From Micromonospora craniellae (lineage in GTDB: Bacteria; Actinomycetota; Actinomycetes; Mycobacteriales; Micromonosporaceae), in the NCBI RefSeq assembly GCF_014764405.1, contig NZ_CP061725.1:4154001-4218000 (forward strand): DNA of 64,000 nt, written 5' to 3'. Under the pieces are notes generated by a model. That model had not been told where the DNA came from and ran no database searches. It worked only from the letters and a program-made list of their open reading frames with translations. Below, in pieces: positions 7,901 through 18,368 of the stretch; within the stretch, counting starts at the first letter, position 1, and the number at the start of each line of letters is the position of its first letter. A program made the translations under genes and the position numbers.

Positions 7901-9435
7901 CGTCCGGCGAAGTCCTGCTGGTCGCGGTTCTCGCGCTGCCGGCCCTCGGTGCCCTGGCGGTGGCGGCCACGCCGCACGAGCGGAGCGCGCGGGTGGTGGG
8001 CACCGTCGTCGCCGCGCTGACCCTGGTCGCGGCCGTCGCGCTGCGCGCCGGCCGGGACGCCGGCTGGTCGGCGTACCTGCCGGACGGCAACGCCGGGGCG
8101 GTGCTGCCCTGGCACACCGTCGACCTGCCCTGGGTGCCCGGCCTGGACCTGCGCTTCCACCTCGGGGTGGACGGCATCTCCTGGCCGCTGGTGGTGCTCA
8201 CCGCCCTGCTCACGCTGCTCTGCTGCGGCTACAGCCTCTGGCGGGTGCCGACCGGCGGCAGCGGGAAGGCGCTGGTGGCGCTGCTGCTGGTGGTCGAGGT
8301 CGGCATCCTCGGCACCTTCCTCGCCCTCGACCTGGTGCTGTTCTTCCTCTTCTTCGAGGTCGTCCTGCTGCCGATGTACGCGATCATCGTCGGCTGGGGC
8401 GGCGACAGCGCCGACCTGGCGGCGGTCGACGCGCGGCGGCGGGCGGCCCGGAAGTTCGCCCTCTACACGCTCTTCGGCTCGGTGCTGCTGCTGGTCGGCG
8501 TGTACGTCGTGGTGGCCGCCGCCGGCACCGCCGACATCGTGGCGCTGACCGGTGGCACGGAACTGTCCAGGACCACCCAGCTCGCCGCGTTCACCCTGCT
8601 CGCGGTCGCCTTCGCGGTGAAGAGCCCGCTCTGGCCGCTGCACTCCTGGCTGCCCGACGCGCACACCCAGGCGCCGACGGTCGGCAGTGTGCTGCTCGCC
8701 GGTGTGCTGCTCAAGATGGGCACGTACGGCCTGATCCGGGTCGCCGTCGGGGTGGCCCCGGAAGGGGCCCGCTGGGCGGCACCGGTGCTCGGCGTGCTCG
8801 CCGTGGCCGCCATCCTGGTCGGCTCGCTGGTCTGCCTGGCACAGACCGAGCTGAAACGGCTGATCGCGTACTCCAGCGTGGGGCACATGGGCTTCGTGCT
8901 GCTCGGGATCGCCACGCTCACCGCCACCGGCATCCAGGCGGCGCTGATCGGCAACGTGGCGCACGGCATCATCACCGGCCTGCTCTTCTTCCTGGCCGGG
9001 GCGATCAAGGACCGTACCCACACCGGGGCGCTGAGCGAGCTGTCCGGACTGCGGGAGACCGCGCCCCGACTGTCCGGGCTGCTCGCCTTTGCGGCGGTCG
9101 CCTCGCTGGGGCTGCCCGGCCTGGCCGGCTTCTGGGGCGAGGCGTTCGCCGTGGTCGCCGCGATCCAGGTGGGCGGTGCCCTGTGGACCACGCTGGCCGT
9201 GCTGGCGGCGCTCGGCGGGGCGTTGACCGCCGCGTACCTGCTGCGGCTGTTGCGCCGGGTCACCCACGGCCGACCCACGCCGACGGTCAGCGGCCTCGGC
9301 CGGGGGATCGCCGGGGCCGAGTTCGCCGCCTGGGTGCCGCTGGTGCTGCTGACCCTCGTCGTCGGGCTGGCCCCGACCCTGGTGCTGGGCGTCGCCGAGG
9401 CGCCGGTGGCCGCCCTCGTAGGAGTGCTGCCATGA
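7897..9435 (+). CDS. nuoM: NADH-quinone oxidoreductase subunit M (antiporter-like)
   Basis: 512 residues, about 14 membrane helices. Family signatures are the FFEVVLLPMYAIIVGWGG region, KSPLWPLHSWLPDAHTQAPT, and LKRLIAYSSVGHMGFV. The ATG overlaps the nuoL stop (ATGA) and the stop overlaps the nuoN ATG, keeping translation coupled. It is a proton-pumping subunit of the membrane arm. Confidence 0.93.
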   Translation: MTSGEVLLVAVLALPALGALAVAATPHERSARVVGTVVAALTLVAAVALRAGRDAGWSAYLPDGNAGAVLPWHTVDLPWVPGLDLRFHLGVDGISWPLVVLTALLTLLCCGYSLWRVPTGGSGKALVALLLVVEVGILGTFLALDLVLFFLFFEVVLLPMYAIIVGWGGDSADLAAVDARRRAARKFALYTLFGSVLLLVGVYVVVAAAGTADIVALTGGTELSRTTQLAAFTLLAVAFAVKSPLWPLHSWLPDAHTQAPTVGSVLLAGVLLKMGTYGLIRVAVGVAPEGARWAAPVLGVLAVAAILVGSLVCLAQTELKRLIAYSSVGHMGFVLLGIATLTATGIQAALIGNVAHGIITGLLFFLAGAIKDRTHTGALSELSGLRETAPRLSGLLAFAAVASLGLPGLAGFWGEAFAVVAAIQVGGALWTTLAVLAALGGALTAAYLLRLLRRVTHGRPTPTVSGLGRGIAGAEFAAWVPLVLLTLVVGLAPTLVLGVAEAPVAALVGVLP

Positions 9436-10898
9436 GCGAAGTGCTGGTGCAGAGTGTCGACAACGTCGCGTTGTTGCCGGCGTACCTGGCCGCTGGGACC
9501 GCCGTCCTGGTGCTCCTGGTGGACCTGCTGCTGGCCCGTCCGGCGGCGACGGTGGCCGCGGCGGTCACCGGTGCGGTCGCCACCGCCGTGGGAGCGGCGG
9601 CGGTCGGCACGCTGCCGGACCGGCGTACGTTCTGCGTCGGTGCCGACTGTTCGTGGGTCTTCGGTGGCCGGGCCGCCCTGGTCGCCGCGCTGGTGGCGCT
9701 GCTGCTGGTCGGGGTGCTGGCGCTGTCCGGGCCGTTGCTGCGCGACGGGCGTACCCCGGTGGGGGAGTACTGCTTCCTGCTCGCCTGCTCGATGACCGGT
9801 GGTGTGGTGCTCGGCGCGGCCGGTGACCTGATCACCCTGATCGTCGCGGTGGAGGTGCTCACCCTGCCGCTGTACGTGCTGGTCGGGCTGCGCCGGGGCA
9901 GCCTGGCCAGTGCCGAGGCGGCGGTGACCTTCTTCGTGGTGAGCGTGGTGGCCACCACGCTGACGCTGCTCGGTGCGGCGCTGCTCTACGCGGTCACCGG
10001 CGCGTTGCACCTGGACCGGCTGGGCGGGCTGCTCGCCGACGGGGCCCTGCTCGACCTGCCGCTGACCACGGTGGCGGTGACGCTCGTGGTAGCGGGCCTG
10101 GCGTTCAAGGTGGCGGCGGTGCCGTTCCACGTCTGGGCGCCGGCCACCTACGACGGCGCGCCGCTGCCGGTGGCCGCGTACCTGTCGACGGCCTCGAAGC
10201 TCGGCGGGGTGGTCGCGCTGCTGGCTGTGGTGCAGCACGCGTTGCCGGCCGAGGTGACCGGGCCGGTGCTGGCCACGGTCGCCGTGCTGACCATGACCGT
10301 GGGCAACCTGGTGGCGCTGCGCCAGCGGCGTACGGTGCGGCTGCTGGCCTGGTCCTCGGTGGCGCAGGCCGGGTACATTCTCGCTCCGCTCGGCGCGCTG
10401 GCGCTGGCCGATCCCGACGCGCGCACCGGCGCGTACGCGGCTGCCCTGGCGTACGCCGTCTTCTTCGTGCTGTTGGAGCTGGCGGCCTTCGCCGGAGTGG
10501 TGGCGTTGCGCCCGGCCGGCGCGGACGGCGGCACCCTCGACGACCTGCGGGGTGCGGCCCGCCGCCACCCGTGGGTCGGCGGCGGCCTGGCGTTCGCGCT
10601 GGTCGGGTTGGCGGGCCTGCCGCCGGCGCTGGCCGGGCTGTTCGCCAAGGTGACCGTGGTCCGGTCGCTGCTCGGTGGCGAGGCGAACTGGCTCGCCCTG
10701 GTGGTGGCGGTGAACGCGGTCCTCGGCCTGGCCTACTACCTGCGCGTCGCGGCGTCGCTCTACGGGCCGCCCGGGGACGCCGTCGCGCCCGCCGTCCGGC
10801 CGGGACGGGCGGTGATCGCCGCGCTGGCGGTGGCGACGCTCCTCGCCGTGGTGGTCGGGTTCGCACCGCAGGTGGTGCTGGATCTCGCCGGGGGCTGA
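9432..10898 (+). CDS. nuoN: NADH-quinone oxidoreductase subunit N (antiporter-like)
   Basis: 488 residues, about 14 helices. The antiporter motif is seen as FKVAAVPFHVWAPATYDGAP, followed by LLAWSSVAQAGYI. It starts at ATG 9432 inside the nuoM stop and is the last gene of the cluster. The nearest downstream gene on the same strand is htpX after 126 bp. From memory, Streptomyces also has a second partial nuo set next to an htpX homologue; this would need checking. Confidence 0.92.
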   Translation: MSEVLVQSVDNVALLPAYLAAGTAVLVLLVDLLLARPAATVAAAVTGAVATAVGAAAVGTLPDRRTFCVGADCSWVFGGRAALVAALVALLLVGVLALSGPLLRDGRTPVGEYCFLLACSMTGGVVLGAAGDLITLIVAVEVLTLPLYVLVGLRRGSLASAEAAVTFFVVSVVATTLTLLGAALLYAVTGALHLDRLGGLLADGALLDLPLTTVAVTLVVAGLAFKVAAVPFHVWAPATYDGAPLPVAAYLSTASKLGGVVALLAVVQHALPAEVTGPVLATVAVLTMTVGNLVALRQRRTVRLLAWSSVAQAGYILAPLGALALADPDARTGAYAAALAYAVFFVLLELAAFAGVVALRPAGADGGTLDDLRGAARRHPWVGGGLAFALVGLAGLPPALAGLFAKVTVVRSLLGGEANWLALVVAVNAVLGLAYYLRVAASLYGPPGDAVAPAVRPGRAVIAALAVATLLAVVVGFAPQVVLDLAGG

Positions 10899-10916
10899 AC
10901 GCGATCGCACTCCTGG

Positions 10917-10950
10917 TCATGACTGTCACTCAGGTAACTCTCAGTCATGA
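10917..10950. promoter_or_regulatory. 9-bp inverted repeat upstream of htpX
   Basis: TCATGACTG (10917-10925) and CAGTCATGA (10942-10950) are perfectly complementary with a 16-bp spacer. The site lies between nuoN and htpX, about 75 bp before the htpX start. It has no T-tract, so a repressor operator is more likely than a terminator. The binding protein is unknown. Confidence 0.45.
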
Positions 10951-11024
10951 AGCGGATGGTTAACGGGTACCGGGTTGTTGTACCGGTCAGCGGATTCCGG
11001 CATCCGTGTACCGAAGGAGTGATC

Positions 11025-11900
11025 GTGCACCACAACCGTCTGAAGACCGCCGCGTTGCTCGGCCTGCTCACCTCGTTGATCCTGGCGGTGGGCTACTGGT
11101 TCGGCGGCAGTGGCGGACTGGTCATCGCCGTTCTCGTCTCGCTGGCGATGAACGGTTTCACCTACTTCTACTCCGACAAGCTGGCGTTGCGCTCGATGCG
11201 GGCGCAGCCGGTCACCGAGGCGCAGTTCCCCGAGCTGTACCACATGGTGCGGGAACTGGCGGCCGAGGCGCGGCAGCCGATGCCACGCCTGTACGTGAGC
11301 CCGACCGCCCAGCCCAACGCGTTCGCCACCGGGCGTAACCCGCAGAACGCGGCGGTCTGCGTGACCCAGGGGATCGTCGAGATTCTCGACTACCGTGAGC
11401 TACGGGGCGTGATCGGGCACGAGCTGTCCCACGTCTACAACCGGGACATCCTCATCTCCAGCGTGGCGGCCGGTCTGGCCGGCATCATCACCATGGTGGC
11501 GAACCTCGCCCTGTTCATCCCGCTCGGCGGCAGCAGCGACGAGGACGGCCCGAACCCGATCGTGCTGCTGCTCACCATCATCCTGGGCCCGATCGCCGCG
11601 ACCGTCATCCAGCTCGCGATCAGCCGCAGCCGGGAGTTCCAGGCGGACGCCTCCGGCGCCGAGCTGACCCGCGACCCGCTGGCCCTGGCCAGCGCGCTAC
11701 GGAAGATCCACATGGGTACCCAGCGTCGGCCGCTGCCGGCCGAGGGCCAGCTCACCAGCACCGCCCACCTGATGATCGACAACCCGTTCAAGGGCGGTGG
11801 CATCTCCGCCCTGTTCGCCACGCACCCCCGGATGGAGGAGCGCGTGGCCCGGCTGGAGCAGATGGCCGCCCAGACCGGCCCGGTCCGCTACCAGCGCTGA
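11025..11900 (+). CDS. htpX: HtpX-like membrane zinc metalloprotease (M48)
   Basis: 291 residues. The zinc-binding HELSH lies in VIGHELSHVYNRD and the third ligand in SREFQADASGAEL. Two N-terminal helices and two after the HEXXH match HtpX topology, with the active site in the cytoplasm. HtpX degrades misfolded membrane proteins. The GTG at 11025 is chosen because GAAGGAG lies five bases upstream; an ATG-initiated extension to 10947 has no such site and falls in the inverted repeat. Its place after membrane-arm nuo genes fits membrane quality control, though a functional link is inference. Confidence 0.9.
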   Translation: MHHNRLKTAALLGLLTSLILAVGYWFGGSGGLVIAVLVSLAMNGFTYFYSDKLALRSMRAQPVTEAQFPELYHMVRELAAEARQPMPRLYVSPTAQPNAFATGRNPQNAAVCVTQGIVEILDYRELRGVIGHELSHVYNRDILISSVAAGLAGIITMVANLALFIPLGGSSDEDGPNPIVLLLTIILGPIAATVIQLAISRSREFQADASGAELTRDPLALASALRKIHMGTQRRPLPAEGQLTSTAHLMIDNPFKGGGISALFATHPRMEERVARLEQMAAQTGPVRYQR

Positions 11901-12054
11901 CGCACCACCCAGCCCCTTCGCCGCCCGCGCCGGGTCGTCCCCGGCGCGGGCGGTGCGCGTCGGGTGTGAGCGCGATAACCATGTCGCGTTCCGCCACCTG
12001 AGCGTTAGGGTCTAAACGATTCTGGCTCATTACATTTGCGGTGGGGGGGCAACG

Positions 12055-13314
12055 GTGGTCGGGCTGCGCCGGTATCTGAGCGTCTGGCAGATTCCAGGTG
12101 CGCCGACCTTGCTGGTCACGGGCATTCTCGGGCGCCTCGGGATCGGCATGACGCCGCTGGCGCTGCTGCTCGTCGTGGAGCAGGTCACCGGCCGCTACTC
12201 GCTGGCCGCCCTGGCCGGCGGCTGCTACGCCCTCTCCGGTGCCGCGCTCAGCCCGGTCGCCGGACGGATCGCCGACCGCATCGGTCCCACCCCGGTCCTG
12301 ATCGGCACCGCGATCGCCCACCCGCTGGCGCTGGTCGGGCTGCTCTGGTCGGCCCGCTCCGACACCGTGCCCTTCACGGTGGTGCTGGTCGCCTCGGCGC
12401 TGGCCGGCGGGTCGTACCCGCCGCTGACCGCCGCCATCAGGGGCGCCTGGAACGACCTGACCAGCGTCGCCTCCGGTCGCTACCACCTGCGCAACACCGC
12501 CCTCGCCGCGGAGACGACACTCTTCGAGATCGTCTTCGTGCTCGGCCCGCTGCTCGTCGCCGGGTTCATCCTGTTCGCCGACGCCGGGGCGGCCCTGATC
12601 GGCGCGGCGGTGGTCACCCTTGTCGGCACCGTGGCGGTGGCGCTCGGCCGGACCATGCGGGGCTGGCAGCCGCACTCCCGTGAGCACCGCACCCGGGGGC
12701 TCGGCCCGCTGCGGGTCGCCGGCTTCCCGGCGCTGCTGCTCTGCGTTGCCAGCCTTGGCATCGCGTTCGGCGCGACCGGCGTGACCGTACCGGCGTTCGC
12801 CACCCGCTACGCCGCCGACGACCCGGACAGTCTCGCCGGTGTGCTGCTGGCCGTCTGGGGGATCGGCAGCGCGATCGGCGGGTTCTGGTTCGGGCTGCGC
12901 CGCCCGGCCCGGAACATGACCCGCCAGTTCGCCTGGCTGCTGGGTGGGGTGGCGAGCAGCTTCCTGGTGTTCGCCGTGATGCCCACGGCGGGCGCGTTGG
13001 GCGTCGCCCTGGTGATCGGTGGTGCCGCCATCGCGCCCGCGTTGACCCTGGAGAACACCCTGGTCGGGCGGATCTCGCCGCTGGGGATGCTGAACGAGGC
13101 GTACACCTGGGTGGTGACCATGTCGGTCGGCGCGAGCGCGGCCGGTGGCACCGTCGCCGGCCTGATCGTCGACCACGCCGGTGGCGTGCCCTGGGCCTTC
13201 CTGTTCGCCGGTGCGGCGGTCGCCGTCGGGGCCGGGGTCGCGGCCCTGCCCGCCGGCCCCATCGCCCGCGCCGAGGCCGACGCGGTACGCCTCGAAGCCC
13301 CGGTCACCGTCTGA
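12055..13314 (+). CDS. MFS transporter, drug/solute efflux type
   Basis: 419 residues with about 12 hydrophobic helices arranged six plus six. The loop between helices 2 and 3 has the MFS motif (AGRIADRIGP). A central cytoplasmic loop (SREHRTRGLGPL) separates the halves. The substrate cannot be told. It starts at GTG 12055 after a G-rich stretch and converges on the TetR gene with 26 bp between stops. The 150 bp upstream show no clear sigma-70 promoter to me. Confidence 0.82.
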   Translation: MVGLRRYLSVWQIPGAPTLLVTGILGRLGIGMTPLALLLVVEQVTGRYSLAALAGGCYALSGAALSPVAGRIADRIGPTPVLIGTAIAHPLALVGLLWSARSDTVPFTVVLVASALAGGSYPPLTAAIRGAWNDLTSVASGRYHLRNTALAAETTLFEIVFVLGPLLVAGFILFADAGAALIGAAVVTLVGTVAVALGRTMRGWQPHSREHRTRGLGPLRVAGFPALLLCVASLGIAFGATGVTVPAFATRYAADDPDSLAGVLLAVWGIGSAIGGFWFGLRRPARNMTRQFAWLLGGVASSFLVFAVMPTAGALGVALVIGGAAIAPALTLENTLVGRISPLGMLNEAYTWVVTMSVGASAAGGTVAGLIVDHAGGVPWAFLFAGAAVAVGAGVAALPAGPIARAEADAVRLEAPVTV

Positions 13315-13340
13315 CCCCTGCCCCGGGCACTCGCTCTTTG

Positions 13341-13970
13341 TCAGGGGCGCAACGCGCGGAGCACGTGCTCGACCAGCGCGTCGGCGTACTCGCCCGTGAG
13401 TGGCCCGGTGCGCAGCAGCCACCGTTGGTACAACGGCGCGTAGAGAAGTTCGAGCGCCAGGTCCAGGTCGGCGTCGGCGCGGATCTGCCCGGCCCGCTGC
13501 GCGCTGCGCAGCCGTTCCCGCTTGGCCTCGTCCACCGGTGCCGCCAGCCGCTCCCGGTACTGCGCGGCCAATTCCGGGTCACCCGCGATCTCCAGGTTGA
13601 GCGCCCGGATCGGCGCCTCGAACGCCGGGTCGGCGAACTCCGCGACGGTGGCCCGCAGCACGGCTTTCAGGTCAGCCTCGATGTCGCCGGTGTCCGGCAG
13701 CACCACACCGCCGGCCTCCTCGCTCAACGCCAGGAACGCGTCGAAGACCACCGTCCCCTTGGACCGCCACCACCGGTAGATCGTCTGTTTGCCGACCCCC
13801 GCCCGCGCCGCGATGGCCTCGATGGAGAGCTTCGCGTAGCCGACCTCGGAGACCAGCTCCCGCGTGGCCCCCAGCACGGCCTGCCGGGACCGTTCACTGC
13901 GGCGCGCCGGGTCCGGGCGCTTCGGGGCCGTCTCGGGTGCTGGGTCGGTGTTTCTCGGGGCCGGGGACAT
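13341..13970 (-). CDS. TetR family transcriptional repressor
   Basis: 209 residues. The N-terminal helix-turn-helix is clear (IEAIAARAGVGKQTIYRWW, near residues 50-70), followed by an all-helical ligand domain. It is transcribed away from the SDR gene. The 124-bp shared region holds two copies of a 17-bp palindrome that should be its operators. It probably represses itself and the SDR gene until a ligand binds. Confidence 0.88.
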   Translation of the reverse strand: MSPAPRNTDPAPETAPKRPDPARRSERSRQAVLGATRELVSEVGYAKLSIEAIAARAGVGKQTIYRWWRSKGTVVFDAFLALSEEAGGVVLPDTGDIEADLKAVLRATVAEFADPAFEAPIRALNLEIAGDPELAAQYRERLAAPVDEAKRERLRSAQRAGQIRADADLDLALELLYAPLYQRWLLRTGPLTGEYADALVEHVLRALRP

Positions 13971-13996
13971 GAGGTCGGAGTATATCGACAGTGAGA

Positions 13997-14013
13997 CGAG
14001 ACGGTCCGTCTTG
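13997..14013. promoter_or_regulatory. probable TetR operator 1
   Basis: Imperfect palindrome CGAGACGGTCCGTCTTG centred on 14005: seven of eight base pairs match. It shares GAGACG...CGTCT with operator 2 and lies just upstream of the TetR gene, so it likely controls that side. Confidence 0.65.
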
Positions 14014-14051
14014 ACGGATTGGTTACGGCCGAGCGCACTCGAACCGTCAAG

Positions 14052-14068
14052 CGAGACGATCCGTCTCG
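14052..14068. promoter_or_regulatory. probable TetR operator 2
   Basis: Palindrome CGAGACGATCCGTCTCG centred on 14060: seven pairs flank a mismatched centre. It ends 26 bp before the SDR start codon. Its centre is 55 bp from that of operator 1. Confidence 0.65.
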
Positions 14069-14094
14069 TCTCATCTGATCAGGGGAGGTGCGAG

Positions 14095-14871
14095 GTGGCA
14101 GATTCTCGCGTGTGGTTCATCACCGGGGCCACCCGTGGACTGGGCCGGGCGGTCACCGAGGCCGCCCTGGCCGCAGGGGACCGGGTCGTCGGAGCGGCCC
14201 GGGACGTCGGGCCGTTGGCCGACCTGGTCGAGCGCTATCCCGACACCCTTGTCGGGCTGCCCCTGGACGTAGCCGACCGGTCCGCCGTCACGGGGGCGGT
14301 GGACCGGTCGGCCGAGACGTACGGCCGGCTCGACATCGTCCTCAACAACGCCGGCGGGATGCTGCTCGGAATGCTGGAGGAAGCCACCGAGGAACAGATC
14401 CGGCGGCACTTCGACGTCAACTTCTTCGGCGCCGTCTGGGTCACCCGGGCCGTCATCCCGCACCTGCGCTCACAGGGCAGCGGCCGCCTGCTCCAGGTCA
14501 CCTCGATGGGCAGCGGAGCCGGCGTCGCCTCCGTCGGCTTCTACGCGGCCGGCAAAGCCGCACTCGACGCGCTCAGCCAGTCCGTGGCGATGGAACTCGC
14601 GCCCTTCGGCATCACGGTCAGCATCGTGCAGCCCGGCGGCTACGACACCGGCCTCTACCCGGCTGACCCCCCACGACGCGCGCGCCCCCGGCTACCCCGG
14701 CTGGGGTGCCGGGCCGCCAGCGTCACGGGCGCTGAACCGGCCAGGTGGAGGCACCGCCCGCTGGCCGTCCCCGGTACTCCCCGGGAACGGCCGGCGGTGC
14801 GGGCCGCTGCCTCAGCGGTAGTTGGTGAACTGGCGAGAAACCGCCCGCCACCAGCCAAAACGCGCCCATGA
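14095..14871 (+). CDS. short-chain dehydrogenase/reductase with a replaced C-terminus (probably non-functional)
   Basis: The first 190 or so residues are a classical SDR: cofactor motif TGATRGLG (10-17), NNAG (84-87), a Ser near 137 and YxxxK (Tyr150, Lys154). After QPGGYDTGLYP the family sequence stops, and the last 65 or so residues are an Arg/Pro-rich read-through. The frame runs across the left attachment core (14818-14832) and ends inside the integrated element. Loss of similarity begins near 14662, before the core, so the element alone does not explain it. The GTG at 14095 has GGGGAGG six bases upstream. Divergent from TetR and under its probable operators. Confidence 0.75.
   Translation: MADSRVWFITGATRGLGRAVTEAALAAGDRVVGAARDVGPLADLVERYPDTLVGLPLDVADRSAVTGAVDRSAETYGRLDIVLNNAGGMLLGMLEEATEEQIRRHFDVNFFGAVWVTRAVIPHLRSQGSGRLLQVTSMGSGAGVASVGFYAAGKAALDALSQSVAMELAPFGITVSIVQPGGYDTGLYPADPPRRARPRLPRLGCRAASVTGAEPARWRHRPLAVPGTPRERPAVRAAASAVVGELARNRPPPAKTRP
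14818..14832. repeat. attL core (15-bp direct repeat)
   Basis: GTAGTTGGTGAACTG is identical to 28580-28594. Read on the minus strand with its left flank it encodes QFTNYR then TGA (CAG TTC ACC AAC TAC CGC TGA), the YajQ C-terminus. The left flank is therefore the displaced original end of yajQ. The core lies 46 bp from the integrase stop. Confidence 0.85.
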
Positions 14872-14877
14872 TCGCAG

Positions 14878-16092
14878 CTAGGCCGTCGCCAGGCCGTCAG
14901 ACGATGGCGCGAACACCTTGTCGACGGCACGGCGCGTGCGGTCCTCGCTGGTCGGCATGAGATGGGTGTAGGTCCGCAGTGTGAAGCCCGGGTCGGCATG
15001 ACCGAGGTACTCCGACAGCGCCTTGACGCTCTCTCCGGTATCGAGCAGTACCGAGGCGTAGAAGTGCCGCAAGGCGTGCATCCCGGTGGCCCGGGAATGC
15101 TGGATGCCGGCAGTCGACAGGGCGGTGTGCCAGTAGTCCCGGTTGAACGTGTGACGGTCCATGGCGACGTTCGTCCGACCGTGGACGACCAGGTTGACCG
15201 TGACCGCAGGCCCGCCGGGCACCTCCCACGGTAGCGACACCGGTACGGGAGGAAAGTCCTCCAAGTGGTGAGTGAGGGCCGCACCCACCGACGAGGGCAG
15301 TGGGATGTCTCGTGTCTTGCGTCCTTTGGGCAAGGCGTAGACGAGCCGGCTACCCACGATCTTCAACTGGCGGACGACATGCAGGGTGCCCTTGAGGAAG
15401 TCGATGTCCTCCACGGCCAGGGCTAGCACTTCACCCTGACGAAGACCGCAGCCCGCGCCCAGGTCGACGGCGACGCGGTAGCGATCGGGCAGGCCGCAGC
15501 GGATGGCGAGCACCTGTTCCCCCGACCAGGGCACGACCTTGCGGGGCGGAACCTTCGGTGGTCGGACTGTCTTCGCGTGACACGGATTCCGAGGGATACG
15601 GCCGTCGTCGACGGCCGCGTTCAGGATCGTGGCGACGTTGCTGTAGGCGACGACCCGGTAGGTAACCGCCAAGCCGAGCTGTTGCAGCGCGCGATCCAGT
15701 TCCCGCAAGTGAGTCGGCAGAATCGCGGCCAGGGCGCGACCTCCCAGGTAGGGGATGATGTGCCGGCGCAACCGTCGCTCGGTGGCTTCGCGGGTGGACT
15801 CATCGAAGGTCTGCGCGGCCAGCCACTGCTCGGCGTACTGCCGGAAGGTCAGCTTTCCGGCGGCCGGGTCGATGTAGGTGCCGCGTAGCTTGTCTGACTC
15901 CACCGAGACGAGGAACGCCTCAGCCGCCCGCTTCTCCCGATCGGGGAACGACTTCGATCGCTCCCGACCGTCCGGCGCGATGTACCGCACCCGGTAGCGG
16001 AGCCCTTTGCCGTGCAGAGATGTCTTGACCCGCTCCGACTTGCCGTCAGGGCGAGCAACGGTCTTGTACCAACGGTCTTCGACGTGGGCCAA
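14878..16092 (-). CDS. int: tyrosine recombinase (site-specific integrase)
   Basis: 404 residues from a TTG at 16092, chosen because GGGAGGAG lies just upstream. The catalytic set is complete: Arg218 (GLRQGE), His339 and Arg342 (HALRH), His365 (LGH) and Tyr375 (RTYTHL). An arm-binding N-domain and a core-binding SAM-like domain (residues about 75-165) precede the catalytic half. It should recombine attP with the 3' end of yajQ. It begins 13 bp after the excisionase stop. Its last codons contain a 19-bp sequence repeated near the other end of the element. Confidence 0.93.
   Translation of the reverse strand: MAHVEDRWYKTVARPDGKSERVKTSLHGKGLRYRVRYIAPDGRERSKSFPDREKRAAEAFLVSVESDKLRGTYIDPAAGKLTFRQYAEQWLAAQTFDESTREATERRLRRHIIPYLGGRALAAILPTHLRELDRALQQLGLAVTYRVVAYSNVATILNAAVDDGRIPRNPCHAKTVRPPKVPPRKVVPWSGEQVLAIRCGLPDRYRVAVDLGAGCGLRQGEVLALAVEDIDFLKGTLHVVRQLKIVGSRLVYALPKGRKTRDIPLPSSVGAALTHHLEDFPPVPVSLPWEVPGGPAVTVNLVVHGRTNVAMDRHTFNRDYWHTALSTAGIQHSRATGMHALRHFYASVLLDTGESVKALSEYLGHADPGFTLRTYTHLMPTSEDRTRRAVDKVFAPSSDGLATA
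14880..14898. repeat. 19-bp terminal repeat, left copy (possible integrase arm site)
   Basis: AGGCCGTCGCCAGGCCGTC matches 28456-28474 at 18 of 19 bases in the same orientation. It contains two AGGCCGT half-units 11 bp apart. In the circular element the two copies would flank attP at about 48 and 105 bp. This copy lies within the end of int. Confidence 0.6.
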
Positions 16093-16105
16093 CGATGCTC
16101 CTCCC

Positions 16106-16294
16106 TCAGGCTGCGGCTTGCTGCTCGAACCACGCCCGAACGCTGTCCGGGTCGTAGCGCAGATGCCGACCGACACGGCCAGCGGGTGGACCGATGCGGC
16201 GCTTGCGCCAGGTGTAGAGGGTCTGGACCGGAACGCCGAGGTACGCCGAGACGTCGTCGACGGTCCAGAGCGTGAATGGTTGGGCGGCGGGCAT
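16106..16294 (-). CDS. xis: excisionase / small MerR-like HTH protein
   Basis: 62 residues. A winged-helix motif covers most of the protein: TVDDVSAYLGVPVQTLYTWR, then GRHLRYDPDSVRAWF. This is the usual helix_turn_helix_17 excisionase of AICEs. It lies between the initiator and integrase genes, 13 bp before int, as in pSAM2. It would direct excision together with Int. The start is ATG 16294. Confidence 0.88.
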   Translation of the reverse strand: MPAAQPFTLWTVDDVSAYLGVPVQTLYTWRKRRIGPPAGRVGRHLRYDPDSVRAWFEQQAAA

Positions 16295-16317
16295 GTCGTC
16301 TCCCTTGATCGAGGGGG

Positions 16318-18104
<1,787 letters not shown>

Positions 18105-18105
<1 letters not shown>

Positions 18106-18368
18106 CAGGCCGCGACCTCGTGGGTGCGGGTGGTGATGGTGCGTTCGCGCACGATGTTGCGGCAGGCGCCGCACTGGCGCTTGGCCGGCTCATGCCGGTG
18201 ACAGGGGATGACAGCGGTGGTGGTGCCGCAGCGGATGGTGACCGGCGTTCGGCATTCTCCGCCAGGGATGGTGTCGACGATGGTGCGGCGGGTGTCGAAC
18301 GGGTGAGGCTCCGGCTGTGCCGGGCAGGTGTGGGTGATGTGTTCGATGTCGACGAGGTAGATGGTCAT
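18105..18368 (-). CDS. small Cys/His-rich protein of unknown function
   Basis: 87 residues with six Cys and several His, including CHRH and CGAC, so zinc binding is possible. No family recognised. The ATG at 18368 overlaps the upstream DUF2637 gene by four bases and its stop overlaps the initiator start, placing it within the coupled transfer/replication operon. Coding status rests on this overlap pattern and codon use. Confidence 0.7.

Noticed and set aside
10947..11024. Longer htpX start at ATG 10947
   Set aside because: No ribosome site, begins inside an inverted repeat; GTG 11025 has GAAGGAG and matches the family N-terminus.
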